Counted from the stretch's first letter, positions 1-12,524 are shown. The stretch is 64,000 nucleotides of DNA from Anomaloglossus baeobatrachus (GCF_048569485.1 NW_027442245.1:62001-126000), one strand, 5' to 3'. Translations and numbers: made by a program. The notes: generated from the sequence alone by a model not told the origin.

Positions 1-615
1 ATTTCGATAGCGTTAGGGCAATGACAACCAGAGACGAGTTTGTGGTACAAGATGTTTATAATATGTAATCACGGTAGATACACAGCGGAAATACACAAAA
101 CACATGAAAATACCTTTCTGAAACGGAGCGAAGGGGATTCCCGGGGCCACGCACCGGACTCCCCCAGGGAGACCACCAGAGCGAACCCCTATACAGGGAC
201 TGTCCGGCAATCAACCCCGGAAGGCCTAAATGCGCCGCAGCCGGGACACAAGGGGCAAGTGGTAAAGTCCAGAAGTGTCCGTACGGGATGAAAGTCCAGA
301 ATGGTTATGAGCCGGAAGAAACCGGGCAGACGTGCTGACCAAAGACGGCAGACGGAGTCCGGGCACAGCTTGAAGAAACCGGGTATGGTCCAGAGTCGGT
401 CGGTAGACTTTCAGGAGGATCCAAAGGTAATCAAGAAGTAGCAGCAGCAGCAAAGCAGGAGCACACAGCAAGCCGTATACTCAGGCACTGGACTAGGCTT
501 AGAGGCGGCCTTTTAAGCAGCTGGACAGGAAGTAGGGCAACAGAACATAAAACTCCATGTTAACCGAGGGCAAGCTCATGCAAAAAAGAGAACTGGAAAA
601 CCCGGAAACCTGACA
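1..615 (-). repeat. 3' LTR of the chromovirus (partial)
   Basis: This stretch matches 5087-5701 almost base for base and ends in the same CCTGACA, which reads TGTCAGG as the LTR start on the minus strand. About 54 bases of the LTR lie outside the window. A G-rich run just inside it, at about 616-630 read on the minus strand, is the expected polypurine tract. Confidence 0.92.
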
Positions 616-639
616 TTACTCCCCCCCCCAGAAACGGCC

Positions 640-3600
640 TCAGGACGGGTCAGGGCCTGGCTTGTCCGGGTACCGTCGATGAAACTGAGCGATCTTCCGG
701 GGAGCTCGAATGTTACCCACCGGTTCCCAGGAATCGTCCTCGGGGGCGTACCCCTGCCAACGTACCAGATACTGAAGCCGACGACGATGGAGCCGGGAGT
801 CAATAATGTCCTCAACCACGAACTGCTCCTCGCCGTCGACCATCACAGGCGGAGGAGGAGGCACGACACGACCATGAAACGTATTGGGAGAGACGGATTT
901 GAGGAGAGAAACATGAAAGACCGGGTGTACCTTGAGATGGTGCGGTAACCGCAGCCGACAGGCCACAGGGCTCACGATCCCGGTGATCTTAAATGGACCG
1001 ATGAATTTTTGTCCCAGCTTCTGCGAAGGGACACCCAATCTCAGGTTCTTGGTGGACAACCATACAGAGTCCCCTACCTTATACATGGGTGCCGGTTTCC
1101 GGTGAGTGTCTGCCGACCTCTTGTAACGCTCCTGGGCCGTAGCCACACTGTCCTTTAGAACCTCCAGATTTTGTCGAAGCTCTGTCAATCTGTCCTCCAC
1201 CGCAGGCACTGAGACCGCAACCGGTGACCTAGGCAAAATAGTCGGATGGTAACCCAAGTTAGCAAAAAAGGGCGTTACCTTAGTGGAGCTGCTCTGAGTG
1301 TTGTTATACGAGAACTCCGCCAACGGAAGCATCTTCAACCAATCGTCCTGCAGATGGCTGACATAACATCGAAGGTATTGTTCCAGGGTTTGATTGGTCC
1401 GTTCGGTTTGCCCATTTGTCTGAGGATGGTATGCAGAAGACAAACAGACATCAATCTGGAGTGCCGTACAAAACCCCTTCCAGAACCTAGACGTGAACTG
1501 CACGCCCCGGTCAGAGATGATCTCGTCTGGTACCCCATGCAATCGGAATACGTTCTGGATAACCAAATCCACTGTCTCTGCGGCTGAGGGAAGACCGGCA
1601 CACGGAATAAAGTGAGCAGCTTTAGTCAACCGATCCACCACCACTAAAATGGTATTGTGACCGTCTGAGACGGGCAACTCCACAATAAAATCCATTGAGA
1701 TAGACCCCCAAGGGCGAGATGGCACGGGTAACGGTTGGAGGAGTCCTGTAGGAGCCACACGAGGGACCTTGCACCGGGCACAAACCACACATGAGTGGAC
1801 ATAGTCCTTTACGTCCTTTAAACAGGTAGGCCACCAGAAGAAACGGTTCAGAAATTCCTGCGTCTTCTGTACCCCCCTATGACCAGCCAACACGGAGTCA
1901 TGGACCAACTTGAGAACCCGAAGTCTTACGGCCTCCGGGACATAAATGCGTCGCTCTCTCAACCACACACCATTCCGAAGAACAAGAGTTACATCATTCG
2001 GGGGGGCAGCAAGAAATACGTCACCATCATAGGCCAGCTTGATGTCCTTCCACAAGTCCTGGTCCTGGATTACTCCAACGAAATTGGCATCCGATAACAC
2101 GGTCTGAGACGGGTTCCAGGCACGGAGTCCACGGCGTGGATTCGGGACAAGGCATCGGCTTTCCCATTACGTGAACCTGGACGGTATGTAACGACAAAAT
2201 TGAACTGGTTAAGGAATAGGCTCCAACGGGCTTGCCGTGGAGACAGGCACCTGGCAGACTTAAGAAACTCCAGATTACGATGATCTGTGAGTACTATCAC
2301 TTGCTGCGCGGCTCCCTGTAAGTGGTGTCTCCATTCCTTGAAGGCGGAAATAATCGCTAACAATTCTTTGTCCGCAATGTCATAGTTCCTTTCTGCAGGG
2401 GACAACCGGCGGGAAAAGAAAGCACACGGATGTAAGAGACTCTTGTCCCCAGTCCTTTGAGAAAGGATGGCCCCTAATGCGTAGTCGGAAGCGTCGACTT
2501 CCACGATAAAGGGAAGTGCGGGATTCGGATGTACCAATATAGGCGCTGAGGTAAAACAGACCTTGAGACGATGGAAGGCTTCCTGGGCCTGGGCGGACCA
2601 CACAAACTTCTGTCCTTTCTTGGTTAACAGAGTGATGGGACGAACGATTTCTGAAAAATTACGGATAAAACGTCGGTAAAAGTTGGCAAAACCGACAAAG
2701 CGTTGTACCTCTTTGATGTTTCCCGGTTCCGGCCAGTCTAGAATCGCTTGTATTTTGCCAGACTCCATGTTCAGTCCCTGAGGAGAGATGACATAACCTA
2801 AGAATTGTATCTGTGAGCAATGGAATTCGCATTTCTCCAGTTTGATGTACAGGTGGTTTTCCCTCAGCCGGGTAAGTACGGTCTTGACGTGCTCCTGGTG
2901 TTCCTGTAGGGAATCAGAAAAGATTAGGATATCGTCCAGATAAATCACCATGAATTGGTCCATGATATCCCTAAAAATATCGTTAACTAGATGTTGGAAA
3001 GCCGCGGGAGCGTTACAAAGTCCAAAAGGCATCACTAGGTACTCAAAATGTCCATACCGACATCGGAACGCGGTCTTCCACTCGTCTCCGGGACGTATGC
3101 GGAGTAGATTGTATGCCCCACGGAGGTCCAATTTGGTGAATATTTTTGCCTGTTGGACCCTCTCCAATAGCTCAGGAATCAATGGTAACGGATACCGGTT
3201 CCGGATGGTTATTTTATTCAGTTCCCGGTAGTCAATACAGGGTCTTAGAGTCCCCTCTTTCTTTTTCACAAAAAAGATGGGTGCCCCTGCTGGTGAGGTA
3301 GACGGACGAATAAATCCCTTCGCCAGACTTTCATCAATGTAGTTTTTTAGTGCTTCTAGCTCAGGTGCCGCCAACGGGTAGACATGACCAAACGGGATCT
3401 CCGCCCCTGGGAGTAAGTCTATGGGGCAATCATACGGTCTATGCGGGGGAAGCCGATCGGCTTTTCTTTTGTCGCATATGTCCGCAAAGTCGTTATACAC
3501 CGGGGGTAGAACAGGTACCTGTACAGTGCCCTCCGCATTCGGCGTTACTGGAACCGGAACAGTTGGACTAATGGTCGGAATACTCTGCGGTGGGAAGGAT

Positions 3601-5024
3601 ATTTCCTTAGTTTCCCAATCGATGACCGGATTTGTAGACCGTAGCCACGGAATACCTAAAATAATCGGAAAATGAGGAGAAGAAATTAGCATGAAAACAA
3701 GGGTCTCCTGCTGACCTGGCTTCATGACGCACTCTAGCGGTACGGTTTCCCGATCAACTGGTCCAGAGATTAACGGAGATCCGTCTACCGTCTCCATGGT
3801 AACCGGTGAGGCTCTTTGCTGAGTCCGGATACCGTGTTTCCTGGCAAAAGAGGAGTCCATGAAATTTCCCCCTGCCCCAGAATCTATCATTGCAGAGGTA
3901 GGTATTAGCTGTCCCTCCCACCGGATCTGAATGGGGAGCGAGCAATGGGTATATTTCCCTTCCGAGTCCTTCGGTGAGGTTGACATTACAGTCAAGGGAA
4001 ATACCGCATCCAAGTGTCCACTTGCCTCAGAGATATCGGACTCTGCGTCCGTGTTGTCACACTCTGCCATGGCTGCCAATACCTTATTTGGGCGATTCGG
4101 ACGTTTCGGGCAGTCGATCAAGAAATGGTCTGATTGACCGCAATAGAAACACAGACGCTCACGGAGCCGGTGTTCGCGACGTTCATTGGTCTCTCGCTTT
4201 TGCAGAGAGTCCACTTGCATAGGAACGTCCTCGGCCTCCCGTGGCGTCCTGAGAGCGGGTTCTCTGGAAGGAAATGCAAAGTTGTTTACACGGTTTACAG
4301 CTGCCCATTTTTCCTGTCTACGTTCCGTCAAGCGGGTATCAATACGCACACAGTGCTGGAGAAACAGTTCAAAATCCCCTGGAGATTCAGAACGAGCTAA
4401 CTCGTCCTTGATGGTACCGGACAACCCCTTTCTGAAAACAGACAATAATGCATTGTTTCCCCAGTCGGTGTCTACCACTAACCTCTTGAACTCAGTGGCA
4501 TATTCAACTACAGAACGCTTTCCCTGACGTAAGGAAAGGAGAGCCGATTCAGCGGTAGCACGGCGATTCGGATCATCAAACATCTGCGCCATTGCGGTCA
4601 GAAAATCATCTAGGTGATTTAAACGGATGTCCCGGTTCTCTATCATAGGATTAGCCCAAGCCAGTGCTTGTGAGGTTAATAACATAATTATACATAACAC
4701 TTTGGACCGGTCAGAACGGTAATAATCAGCATGTACATCAAAAAACAGTATACATTGGTTCACAAATCCACGAAACTGACTACGGTCACCATTGAAACGG
4801 AATGGGGGTAACCTAGGCATACCGGCAGCTGATACGGACGTAGTGGGGCCGGCTTCCTGAGCCTCCACTCTGACTTGCAAGTCCTGTATAGCCGGACCCA
4901 GTACCTGGTGATCATGGCCCAGCTGTGCCTCCATATCTCTAAGTTTAGTCTGCACCACCTCCATCTCCTGCTGCAAGGAGTTAATCATAGAAAAGAGCTG
5001 ATCTACTCCTCGTGTCTCAGTCAT
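640..5024 (-). pseudogene. gag-pol coding region of the chromovirus
   Basis: This region encodes the proteins that package and copy the retrotransposon RNA and integrate its DNA. It starts at the ATG at 5024 (MTETRGVDQ), followed by a coiled-coil-rich Gag. A CCHC zinc knuckle (CFYCGQSDHFLIDC) lies near 4100-4150. An aspartic protease with DSGAGG lies near 3870-3890. The reverse transcriptase has YLDDILIF near 2915-2945, and the RNase H has VEVDASDYALGA near 2480-2520. The integrase has an HHCC finger (about 1770-1900) and a D,D-35-E core whose last part reads AYHPQTNGQTER (about 1300-1700). A chromodomain (LVRWQGYAPEDDSWEP) lies at about 700-820. The order is standard for the family. It is nearly whole, with about one break. 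Confidence 0.93.
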
Positions 5025-5032
5025 TGCCCCAG

Positions 5033-5701
5033 TGAAATCCTCTTGTGGCCTGAGTATAATGTAATACTATTGTATGTTTTGAGGATTTCGATAGCGTTAG
5101 GGCAATGACAGCCAGAGACGAGTTTGTGGTACAAGATGTTTATGATATGTAACCATGGTAGATACACAACGGAAATACACAGTATAACAAACACATGAAA
5201 ATACCTTTCTGAAACGGAGCGAAGGGGATTCCCGGGGCCACGCACCAGACTCCCCCAGGGAGACCACCAGAGCGAACCCCTATACAGGGACTGTCCGGCA
5301 ATCAACCCCGGAAGGCCTAAATGCGCCGCAGCCGGGACACAAGGGGCAAGCGGTAAAGTACAGAAGTGTCCGTACGGGATGAAAGTCCAGAATGGTTATG
5401 AACCGGAAGAAACCGGGCAGACGTGCTGACCAAAGACGGCAGACGGAGTCCGGGCACAGTTTGAAGAAACCGGGTGTGGTCCAGAGTCGGTCGGTAGATT
5501 TTCAGGAGGATCCAAAGGTAATCAAGTAGCAGCAGCAGCAAAGCAGGAGCACACAGCAAGCAGTATACTCAGGCACTGGACTAGGCTTAGAGGCGGCCTT
5601 TTAAGCAGCTGGACAGGAAGTAGGGCAACAGAACATAAAACTCCATGTTAACCGAGGGCAAGCTCTTTCAAAAGAGGACTGGAAAACCCGGAAACCTGAC
5701 A
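5033..5701 (-). repeat. 5' LTR of the chromovirus
   Basis: This is the second copy of the terminal repeat, about 669 bp. On the minus strand it starts TGTCAGG at 5701 and would end ATTTCA at 5033, giving TG...CA ends. The bases directly inside (minus-strand TGGGGCAATGACTGAG) could serve as primer-binding site and include the gag ATG. The inner boundary is inferred because the other LTR is cut by the window edge. Confidence 0.82.
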
Positions 5702-5705
5702 ATGT

Positions 5706-8700
5706 GTGCATTCATGCACCACCCGGTACGCTACCCTTGCCAAATTGCTCACTCTAGATCCCCACACGATCCATGAAGCCGTTCCCCCGGTCACACCGCC
5801 TGCTGCCGGTTCCCACTCATCCCTGGGGGAGTTAGGCGAGTGGTATCGAGAGCTACATGTCGGCACTGATGATACCCCCATACACCACAAGGAAGGGGTA
5901 TACCGGGTGGTACAGGAGTATGAGCGGGTTTTTAGCAAGCACCCTCTAGATTTTGGGCAGATTAAAGGGGTTCAACACCACATCCCTACCGGTACACACT
6001 CCCCTATTAAAGAGAGATACAGGCCTATTCCCCCTGCCCACTACCAATGCGCCAAAGACATGTTGAGGAACATGAAGGAGGCAGGGGTTATTAGGGACAG
6101 CTGTAGTCCCTGGGCCGCTCCGTTGGTGCTGGTTAAGAAGAAGGATGGCACCATGCGGATGTGTGTGGATTACCGGAAGATTAACCAGATAACGCATAAG
6201 GATGCTTACCCTCTGCCCCGCATCAAAGAGTCCCTGGCCTCGCTGAGAACCGCTAACTACTTCTCCACCCTTGACCTCACCAGCGGGTACTGGCAGGTGG
6301 CCGTGGCACCGGAAGACCGAGAGAAGACTGCCTATGGGACCGTTTTGCTGTACTTGGATGATGTGATTGTGTACTCACAGACGTATGAAGCCCACCTGGA
6401 GCACCTAGCCGAGGTGTTCGCGTCCCTTGCCAAGTATGGGATGAAGTTGAAGCCCTCAAAGTGTCATCTGCTGAAACCCAGAGTGCAGTACCTAGGACAT
6501 GTGGTTGGTGCGGAAGGTGTCGCCCCCAACCCCGAGAAGATCACCGCCATCCAAGACTGGCCGAGACCGACCACAGTGAGGGAAGTGAGGCAGTTTCTGG
6601 GCCTGGTGGGATATTACCGTCGCTTCATTAAGGGGTACACAAAGATGGCTGCCCCCATGCAAGACCTCCTCGTAGGACAGACCAAGGGTGGTAGATCCCT
6701 AGTAGCCCCATTGGTGTGGGAAGAAAAGCATGAGGAATCCTTCCGCCAGCTGAGAACAGCCCTGACCGGAGAGGAAATCCTAGCGTACCCTGACTACAGC
6801 CGCCCATTCATCCTCTACACCGACGCCAGCAATGTGGGCTTGGGGGCTGTTCTATCCCAGGTCCAAGACAGAAGGGAAAAGGTAATAGCTTATGCTAGCC
6901 GAAAACTCCGACCGACTGAGAGGAACCCTGAGAACTACATCTCCTTCAAGCTTGAGCTCTTGGCACTGGTGTGGGCTATCACCGAGCGGTTCCGCCATTA
7001 CCTGGCAGCAGCCAAGTTCACCGCGTACACAGACAATAACCTGCTGACCCATCTAGATACGGCCAAGCTGGGCGCGTTGGAGCAGCGGTGGGTGACCAGG
7101 TTAGCCAACTACGATTTCACCATCAAGTACCGGGCCGGCCGTACCAACGTCAATGCCAATGCACTCTCCCGGATGCCCCACCTGTCGGAAGAGGGGCCAG
7201 AGGATGATGACCTCGAAGAGATCGAGTTGCCTGCATTTCACCGGCCATTCACTGAGAAGGTGCACGTCTACCAACAACGGGTGAACCTGGATCCGCTGCC
7301 CCGACAGGACTGGCAGGAAGCTCAGGACCAGGCACCTGCTGTCCGCCTGGTCAAGACTCTAGTGGAACAGGGTTCTGCTGGGATAGACCCTGCTGCCCCT
7401 GCCGAAGCCCAACGTCTGTGGCAAGAATGGACCCGGCTATACCAACACCAGGGGAAGTTGTATCGCGAGCTGATTAATCCAAAGACTCACGAGAAGATCC
7501 GCCAGCTGGTGATTCCCCAGGCTAACGTGCCCACCGTCCTGCAAGCATACCATGATGGTGCAGTGCACTTCGGGTGGAAGAAGCTAGAGATGTTGTTAAG
7601 AGAGCGGTTCTATTGGAGTGGAATGCGGGAATCTGTGGAGGCCTGGTGCCGAGAATGTGGCCCTTGCGCATTGAGAAGGAAGGACGAGGCCAGCCAGAAG
7701 GCACCCCTACACCCGATCATTACACACCAACCGCTGGAGCTGGTTGCCCTTGACCATGTAAAGCTCACCCCCAGCCGAAGTGGGTACACCTACGCTCTGA
7801 CCATCGTAGACCACTACTCGAGGTTCCTGGTGGTTGTCCCAGTTAAGGACTTAACCGGCCGCACCGCTGCTAAGGCTTTCCAGGCTTATTTCTGTTGACC
7901 GCATTGGTACCCGGAGAGGGTGCTTACCGACCAGGGTCCGGCCTTTGAAGCAGAGGTATTCCAGGAATTCTGCCAGTTGTACGGCTGCAAGAAAATCCGG
8001 ACCACGCCTTACCACGCCCAAACCAATGGCATTTGTGAAAAGATGAACCACTTGGTCCTGGGCCTCCTCAAGACGTTACCACTGGAAGAGCGGAACCTGT
8101 GGCTGGAGAATCTACCTGACCTGGTCGATATGTACAACAACATCCCTTCCAGCTCTACGAAATGCACTCCAGCATACCTGATGAGAGCTCGTCCCGGCCG
8201 GCTACCAGTGGATCTGGAAATGGGCTTGGAAGCTTCAGAAGCACTCCTGTCAACAGCTGAATGGGACACTCGGCGGAGGACACAGTACCGACAGGTCCAG
8301 GAGTATGTTGAAAAGAACTTGTGCCGGAGTCGGGGACAACAGGAGCAGTGCTTCAACAAGAAGGCGCCTGCCGGTTCCTTCCAACCTGGGGATGTAGTGC
8401 TGAAGCGGAAAAGAAGGGCCCACAAGCTGGATGATCAATGGGAAAAAACCCCGTATGTAGTCCAGCCCACAGGATGGGAGAATGGGAAGGCCTACCAGAT
8501 CAGCCGTGACCAGGGGGGGACTTTGGCCACGGTTTCCCGAGACCACCTGAAGAAGTGCCCACCAGCATTGAGAGTAGCGGATGAGGCTCCAGTTCCCAGT
8601 CCAGTGGAGAAGGAAAAAGAGGTAATCCACACCATGATGGGTGATTTTCCAGCAGACTGGCCTACACAGAACGGTGCGGTGATCCTTCCAGTGATACTGT

Positions 8701-8933
8701 TCCCACAACCCGTGGATGAAGAAATGATGGAAACGGTTAACCGCGAGCCAGTGCCCAGGGATGTACCTGTACCCAGCTCCCCTACGCCTCCGCCTGCCCC
8801 ACATGATAGCAGGGAGGAGGAACTGACTGTTCCCTCTGCCCCACTGCCTGTCACCACTGACACCGGATCCCGAAGGTCCACTCGCCCCAACCTAGGTAGA
8901 CCCCCACTTAGGTACAGGGAAACTACTCTTTAA
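5706..8933 (+). pseudogene. pol fragment: RT, RNase H, integrase of Ty3/gypsy
   Basis: Read along the plus strand, an RT N-terminal part has VLVKKKDGTMRMCVDYRKIN (about 6130-6190) and FSTLDLTSGYWQV (about 6260-6300). The YLDD motif lies near 6350. RNase H has LYTDASNVGLGAVLSQ (about 6815-6860). An integrase HHCC finger lies near 7555-7680. The integrase core has ALDHVKL and TIVDHYSRF (about 7750-7830), then a later core part with TTPYHAQTNG (about 8000-8030). The C-terminal tail has GDVVLKRKRRAHKL (about 8390-8430) and ends at a stop near 8931. No chromodomain is seen, unlike the neighbouring element. It is a fossil with a few breaks. Confidence 0.88.
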
Positions 8934-9543
8934 AAGGGGGGGGCTTTATGTGTTGAGTGTACCAGTTTGAAAGTTTTAAATGATAAGTAAAGATGATCAA
9001 CCAAAGAAGTTTACCTGATTGAACCGTGATTAAACCGGCCGTTGCCGGCAACTGTTGTCCCCGTAGGGACTGTGCAACCATTGCGTAAGGAACTGCTTAC
9101 GGACAAGCCCGAGAACTTGCAGGGCAACCACAAACTTAGTGCAATGTAAATAAAAATGTTTGTTGGCTTGACACCGTTACCGCCTCCGGAGAGGCTGATT
9201 TGGGAGGATGGGCCTGGAGGAAAGGGATGGCCTAGGCCCGCCACTACCGTAACCGGTGGCGATCCTCCGGGGGTTCAGGGGTCCCCTTGGACGTGGGCCC
9301 CCTGAAAGAGACAGAACCCGCTCGGGCAACTTGGTGCTGGACTGGGGTCAAGGGGTGCTGCCCGCTTCTTAGGGGCAGCATCAGGGCCAGGTTGTTTGGG
9401 TGGGAGAAGAGCGGAAGCTGTACCGTTGTAAAATGTTTATGATGCTTTTACATGTTTTACCGTTTTATTCTTTTTCAGTTGTGAAAATAAAACCGGTGAT
9501 GGACGGGCAGCCCGCGGACGGTCTGCATTTTACTATAGGGGAA
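8934..9543 (+). other. 3' non-coding region of the second gypsy element
   Basis: No protein-like sequence is recognisable here. A purine run (AAAAGGGGGGGG) follows the pol stop codon, and a second purine tract ends at 9543. The short reading frames inside look like chance. This is most simply the element's 3' untranslated region. Confidence 0.5.
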
Positions 9544-10175
9544 TGTGGCGCCCTGGACAAGCCAGGTCGTCACAGGTACTACACCAACACGCTCTACACT
9601 CCGGCTAGGCACACCGAAGCTAAACACAAATCCTAGTTGCCTTCCTCCAGGGCTGATGTCCACACCAGGGGGTGGGCCAGGCGGTTGATCCCACCCACCG
9701 AGGAGTTCACAGTCCTGGAGGCGGGAAAAGGAGTCAGATTAGAGATCAGTTTTGGAGTTAGAGAAGTGAAGAGGAGAGGAGACTGACCGTGTCCGTGTGT
9801 GTGGCCCGGGCACTCAGCAAGGTTGGCAGACGGTGGTGACCTTCTGCAGGAGAGGCTGATTGGAGTGAACCGTACGGACCGGGGATGGCGTGGCCCGCCG
9901 GTACCAGATCGGGGAGTGAAGAGAAGCCAGCACCATCCGGCAGGGCTACGGACCCCGACCAGGCTAGGAGTCGCCGTAAAACCGGTCAAATCCGTTAGCG
10001 ACAGGAACCTCCAGGGTTTCCAGCAGTCAAGACCCGATTGAAGGCAACAGCTCACACCGTAGAGGGAAGCACAGTCACCGCCAAGGCTACAGTTCCCAGG
10101 GCCAGAGCCTGCGGCAAAAGGGGCTCCCTCAGCATCCATCCAAGCTGGGGAGCGGGTTACCGGTGGAAGCCCGCT
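9544..10175 (+). repeat. LTR-like sequence of a Ty3/gypsy element (left copy)
   Basis: It begins TGTGGCGCCCTGGACAAGCC directly after a purine tract, as an LTR would. It continues without coding features until gypsy pol sequence resumes near 10176. A mirror copy at about 47331-47950 ends at the outer edge of the palindrome. The LTR's own 3' boundary cannot be set by eye, so part of this span may be leader or deleted internal sequence. Confidence 0.55.
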
Positions 10176-10615
10176 AGATTTTGGGGAATAAAAGGGGTCC
10201 ACCACCACATCCCCACAGGTGCACACCCACCCATCAAAGAGAGCTATAAGCCAATACCACCTTCACATTGCCAGTGTACAAGGACATGTTGAGCAACATG
10301 AAGGCGGCTGGGGTTATCCGTGACAGTTGTAGCCTTTGGGCAGCTCTGTTGATCCTGTTAAAAAAGAAGGACGGCACCATTCCCCGTATTGAGGAATCGC
10401 TAGCTGCATTGAGAACTGCAAATTATTTTTCTACCCTTGATCTCACTAGTCACTACTTGGCAAAGTGTCCGTTGCTGAGGCAGACCGGGGAGAAGACCGC
10501 CTTCGCCACCCCTATGGGTCTCTGCGAGTTCCAAAGCATGCCCTTCGAGCTGTGCAATGCGCCAGGAACCTTCCAGAGGCTGATGGAATGCTGCTTAGGG
10601 ACAAGATTTTAGGGT
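10176..10615 (+). pseudogene. Gypsy pol fragment A (left arm)
   Basis: A short piece of reverse transcriptase of the same family as 5706-8933. It has IKGVHHHIPTGAHPPIKES, then RTANYFSTLDLTS and a fingers/palm stretch ending near [13 protein letters not shown]. It is a broken fossil with several breaks and no neighbouring domains. It runs straight into CR1-like LINE sequence. The mirror copy lies at about 46890-47330 on the minus strand. Confidence 0.8.
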
Positions 10616-10830
10616 GTATAAAAAGGGAGATTAGATCCCGTGATCCCAACGTATTGTTACACCTCTATAAATCACTTGTAAGGCTACATCTGGAATATGG
10701 GAACCAGTTTTGGGCTCCACATTTTAATAAGGACATTCAGAAGTTAGAGTCAGTTCAAAGGTGGGCAACTAGACTACTACAAGGAATGGAAGCCTCCCAT
10801 ATGATGACAAGTTGAAAAAGTTATTAAGTG
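10612..10830 (+). pseudogene. CR1-like LINE fragment, RT C-terminal part (left arm)
   Basis: The translation contains GCIKREIRSRDPNVL, LYKSLVRLHLEYG, FWAPHFNKDIQKLESVQRWA and TRLLQGMEA. This is the thumb-side signature (LYKSLVRPHLEY, KDIxKLExVQRRAT) of CR1/L2-group LINE reverse transcriptases. It lacks everything upstream and ends soon after in a frameshifted stretch. The mirror lies at about 46670-46890. A second, shorter copy of the same LINE piece follows pol fragment B at about 13290-13390. Confidence 0.78.
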
Positions 10831-11268
10831 ATTATTGGCTGCAATGGGGCTTTCTGGCTGGTGCCAGCCTCTCTTCTTAGCACACAGGAACCACAATCCC
10901 TACACCATGCTTCAATGGATTCTCTCATCCCAGCCCAGTAAAGCTACATATTTTACACAGTCATAAGCAGCCAAAAGGGATCTATTCTATTCAATTGCAA
11001 ATGATCTAGATAAGACTGAGAATAAGATACTGCACGGGACATAGCAGAGTTGGTCAAGTTGAGTGGAGATGAGTTTGCTATTTGGCACAGCTTTTTGCAT
11101 CAATAAAGCAAGTAAAAGGTGTGAAAGATAAAAAAAAGGGTGAAAGTGTGAAAAGTGAATTGGCCAAATTGAGGTGCATATAAAGTTTTTGCTTTCTTTC
11201 AATTCACTAATGGGGCTCATTTGAATCAGGTGAATTGAGTTCTGCTTCTTGGAAACTGGGTTAAGAAG
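10831..11268. other. Unassigned spacer within the left arm
   Basis: AT-rich sequence with no coding similarity that I recognise. It contains a run of A and simple AAAG-rich sequence near 11120. It is mirrored at about 46224-46670. Confidence 0.4.
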
Positions 11269-11645
11269 GGGTGCACCGGTCCTGGAGGTACTGCAATACC
11301 AGGTCAATGCGTGGAGTGGACAGAGCAAGATTTTTTCCATCTCCTTGTTCTAAAAATCCATTTAATATATGGTCCCCAGAGAGGGGACGTATCAGATATT
11401 AAACTGATAAGAACAGATTTAATTTTTTTTTTTTTCTGTTTATCAGTAGGACTTCAAAATAACAAAGGTGATCGCCTCCCGTTGCCTGGGAACCGTCCAG
11501 GCACAAGAGGGCTATGTGTCACCAGAAGGCGCACACACTTCCTCAAGGCCGGCAGACGTGCAATCCCAGGCACCTTCCAGTACCGACCAAGGTAGCGTCC
11601 TCCGAAACTACACTTGATCTTAGCCCAAAAGGCCCGAGAAGCTAT
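11269..11645 (-). ncRNA. U2 snRNA sequence split by a 188-bp insert (left copy)
   Basis: The minus strand matches vertebrate U2 snRNA from its 5' end (GCTTCTCGG...TTTTGGGCTAAGATC, 11607-11645) to its 3' end (GGTGCACCCC, near 11269). The match is interrupted after ...AAGTGTAGT by 11419-11606. The 5' part of this copy has two extra G residues compared with the mirror copy at 45849. U2 base-pairs with the intron branch point through the GUAGUA segment, which is exactly where the insert lies. It is therefore most likely a pseudogene or an snRNA-headed SINE, not a working gene. Confidence 0.85.
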
Positions 11646-12524
11646 AACCCGAATTGGTTACGGCCTTGAGTGGCACCCTGGCCTATACCGGACACATCTT
11701 AGGGAGAGGGAGACAAACCCACGCCTACAGAAGACATTTTGTCACCCAAGCCAACCCTTGAAAAGGCTGTTTTGCAGAGCAAAAACAAGAAGAATGGTGC
11801 TTTTTGCAGCCGCCGCCCACTGCAATGAATCTGAATAACTCCTCCTTTTGGACACAAGCACCTCCCCTCCCCTTGCAGTCTTTCCAATTCATGATACAAA
11901 AGACGGACGGACAGGACAGGACAGGACAGGCTGCCTGACTTTCCGTCACTGCACCCTTTGCCATCCTTGCCCGTAGAAAGCCCTTTCATCATCCCCAAAC
12001 CCTAATCTTTTCCCTTCCCTTCCAGATGCGTCTCACTCCCCTTTCATTAGAAAGTGAGCGCAGCCTTTTCTCCGTTCTGCACATGCGCGACGTTAAACAC
12101 AAATGCGCAGGCGTGCCTTCCATTACCCTCACTGCATTCCACTCCCATACAGGAAGTGGGCGCAGCTATTACTACGGTCGCACATAAAAAGAACCCACGG
12201 CCACCACTGCACATAGCTGACTCACCACAGGACACCCACTTCTACACCAACACAGGTAAGACAGGATCGGCACCTCTCATGCTCCTGTTACAATCAGGCT
12301 CAGTCACCATGTGATAACGCTCTCAACTCTTTAGTTGCAGGCTCCCCTTGCTTCACTCCACTGGCTGTGCTGCCATTTCCTCTCCCACCTGGAAGGTATA
12401 CTTTATTCCACTATTTTCCTGTTTCTCTCTTCCCCCTTTTCCCATAACCTACTTTTATCTGCATTTGTGGGGTATCTATATGCTATTTACATCATAGTTT
12501 TATTCATTAATATGGAAGGGAAGA
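11646..12524. other. Intergenic stretch upstream of U2, left arm
   Basis: No protein-like sequence is recognised. It contains a short GGACA tandem run near 11905-11925. An ACATAAAAAG box lies near 12181, and an exon-like end CACAGGTAAG (a good splice donor) lies near 12250-12260. Together these suggest a promoter and first exon of something on the plus strand, but this is weak. It is mirrored at about 44967-45848. Confidence 0.35.

Larger units (their letters stand above)
1..5701 (-). mobile_element. Ty3/gypsy chromovirus (LTR retrotransposon), cut by window edge
   Basis: The order on the minus strand is 5' LTR (5033-5701), gag, protease, reverse transcriptase, RNase H, integrase, chromodomain, polypurine tract (about 616-630) and 3' LTR (1-615, continuing beyond the edge). 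The C-terminal chromodomain places it among the chromoviruses of the Ty3/gypsy group, a clade present in fish and amphibians. By eye the two LTRs differ at a handful of positions plus small indels, so the insertion is fairly young. The coding region looks nearly whole, with about one break. The element sits directly beside the plus-strand gypsy that starts at 5702, so it probably inserted into that older copy. Confidence 0.93.
5702..9543 (+). mobile_element. Second Ty3/gypsy element, pol half and 3' non-coding region
   Basis: An older Ty3/gypsy copy on the plus strand, interrupted on its 5' side by the chromovirus. It holds RT, RNase H and integrase coding sequence (5706-8933) and about 600 bp of non-coding sequence. 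That stretch ends in a purine-rich tract (TATAGGGGAA) just before a TG-starting LTR-like sequence at 9544. It is broken in several places. The pol pieces inside the palindrome (10176-10615, 12525-13290 and their mirrors) belong to the same or a close family. Confidence 0.85.

Noticed and set aside
5702-9543. Polinton or Maverick because of the integrase
   Set aside because: The integrase follows RT and RNase H in Ty3/gypsy order. No DNA polymerase B, capsid or packaging ATPase sequence is seen anywhere in the window.
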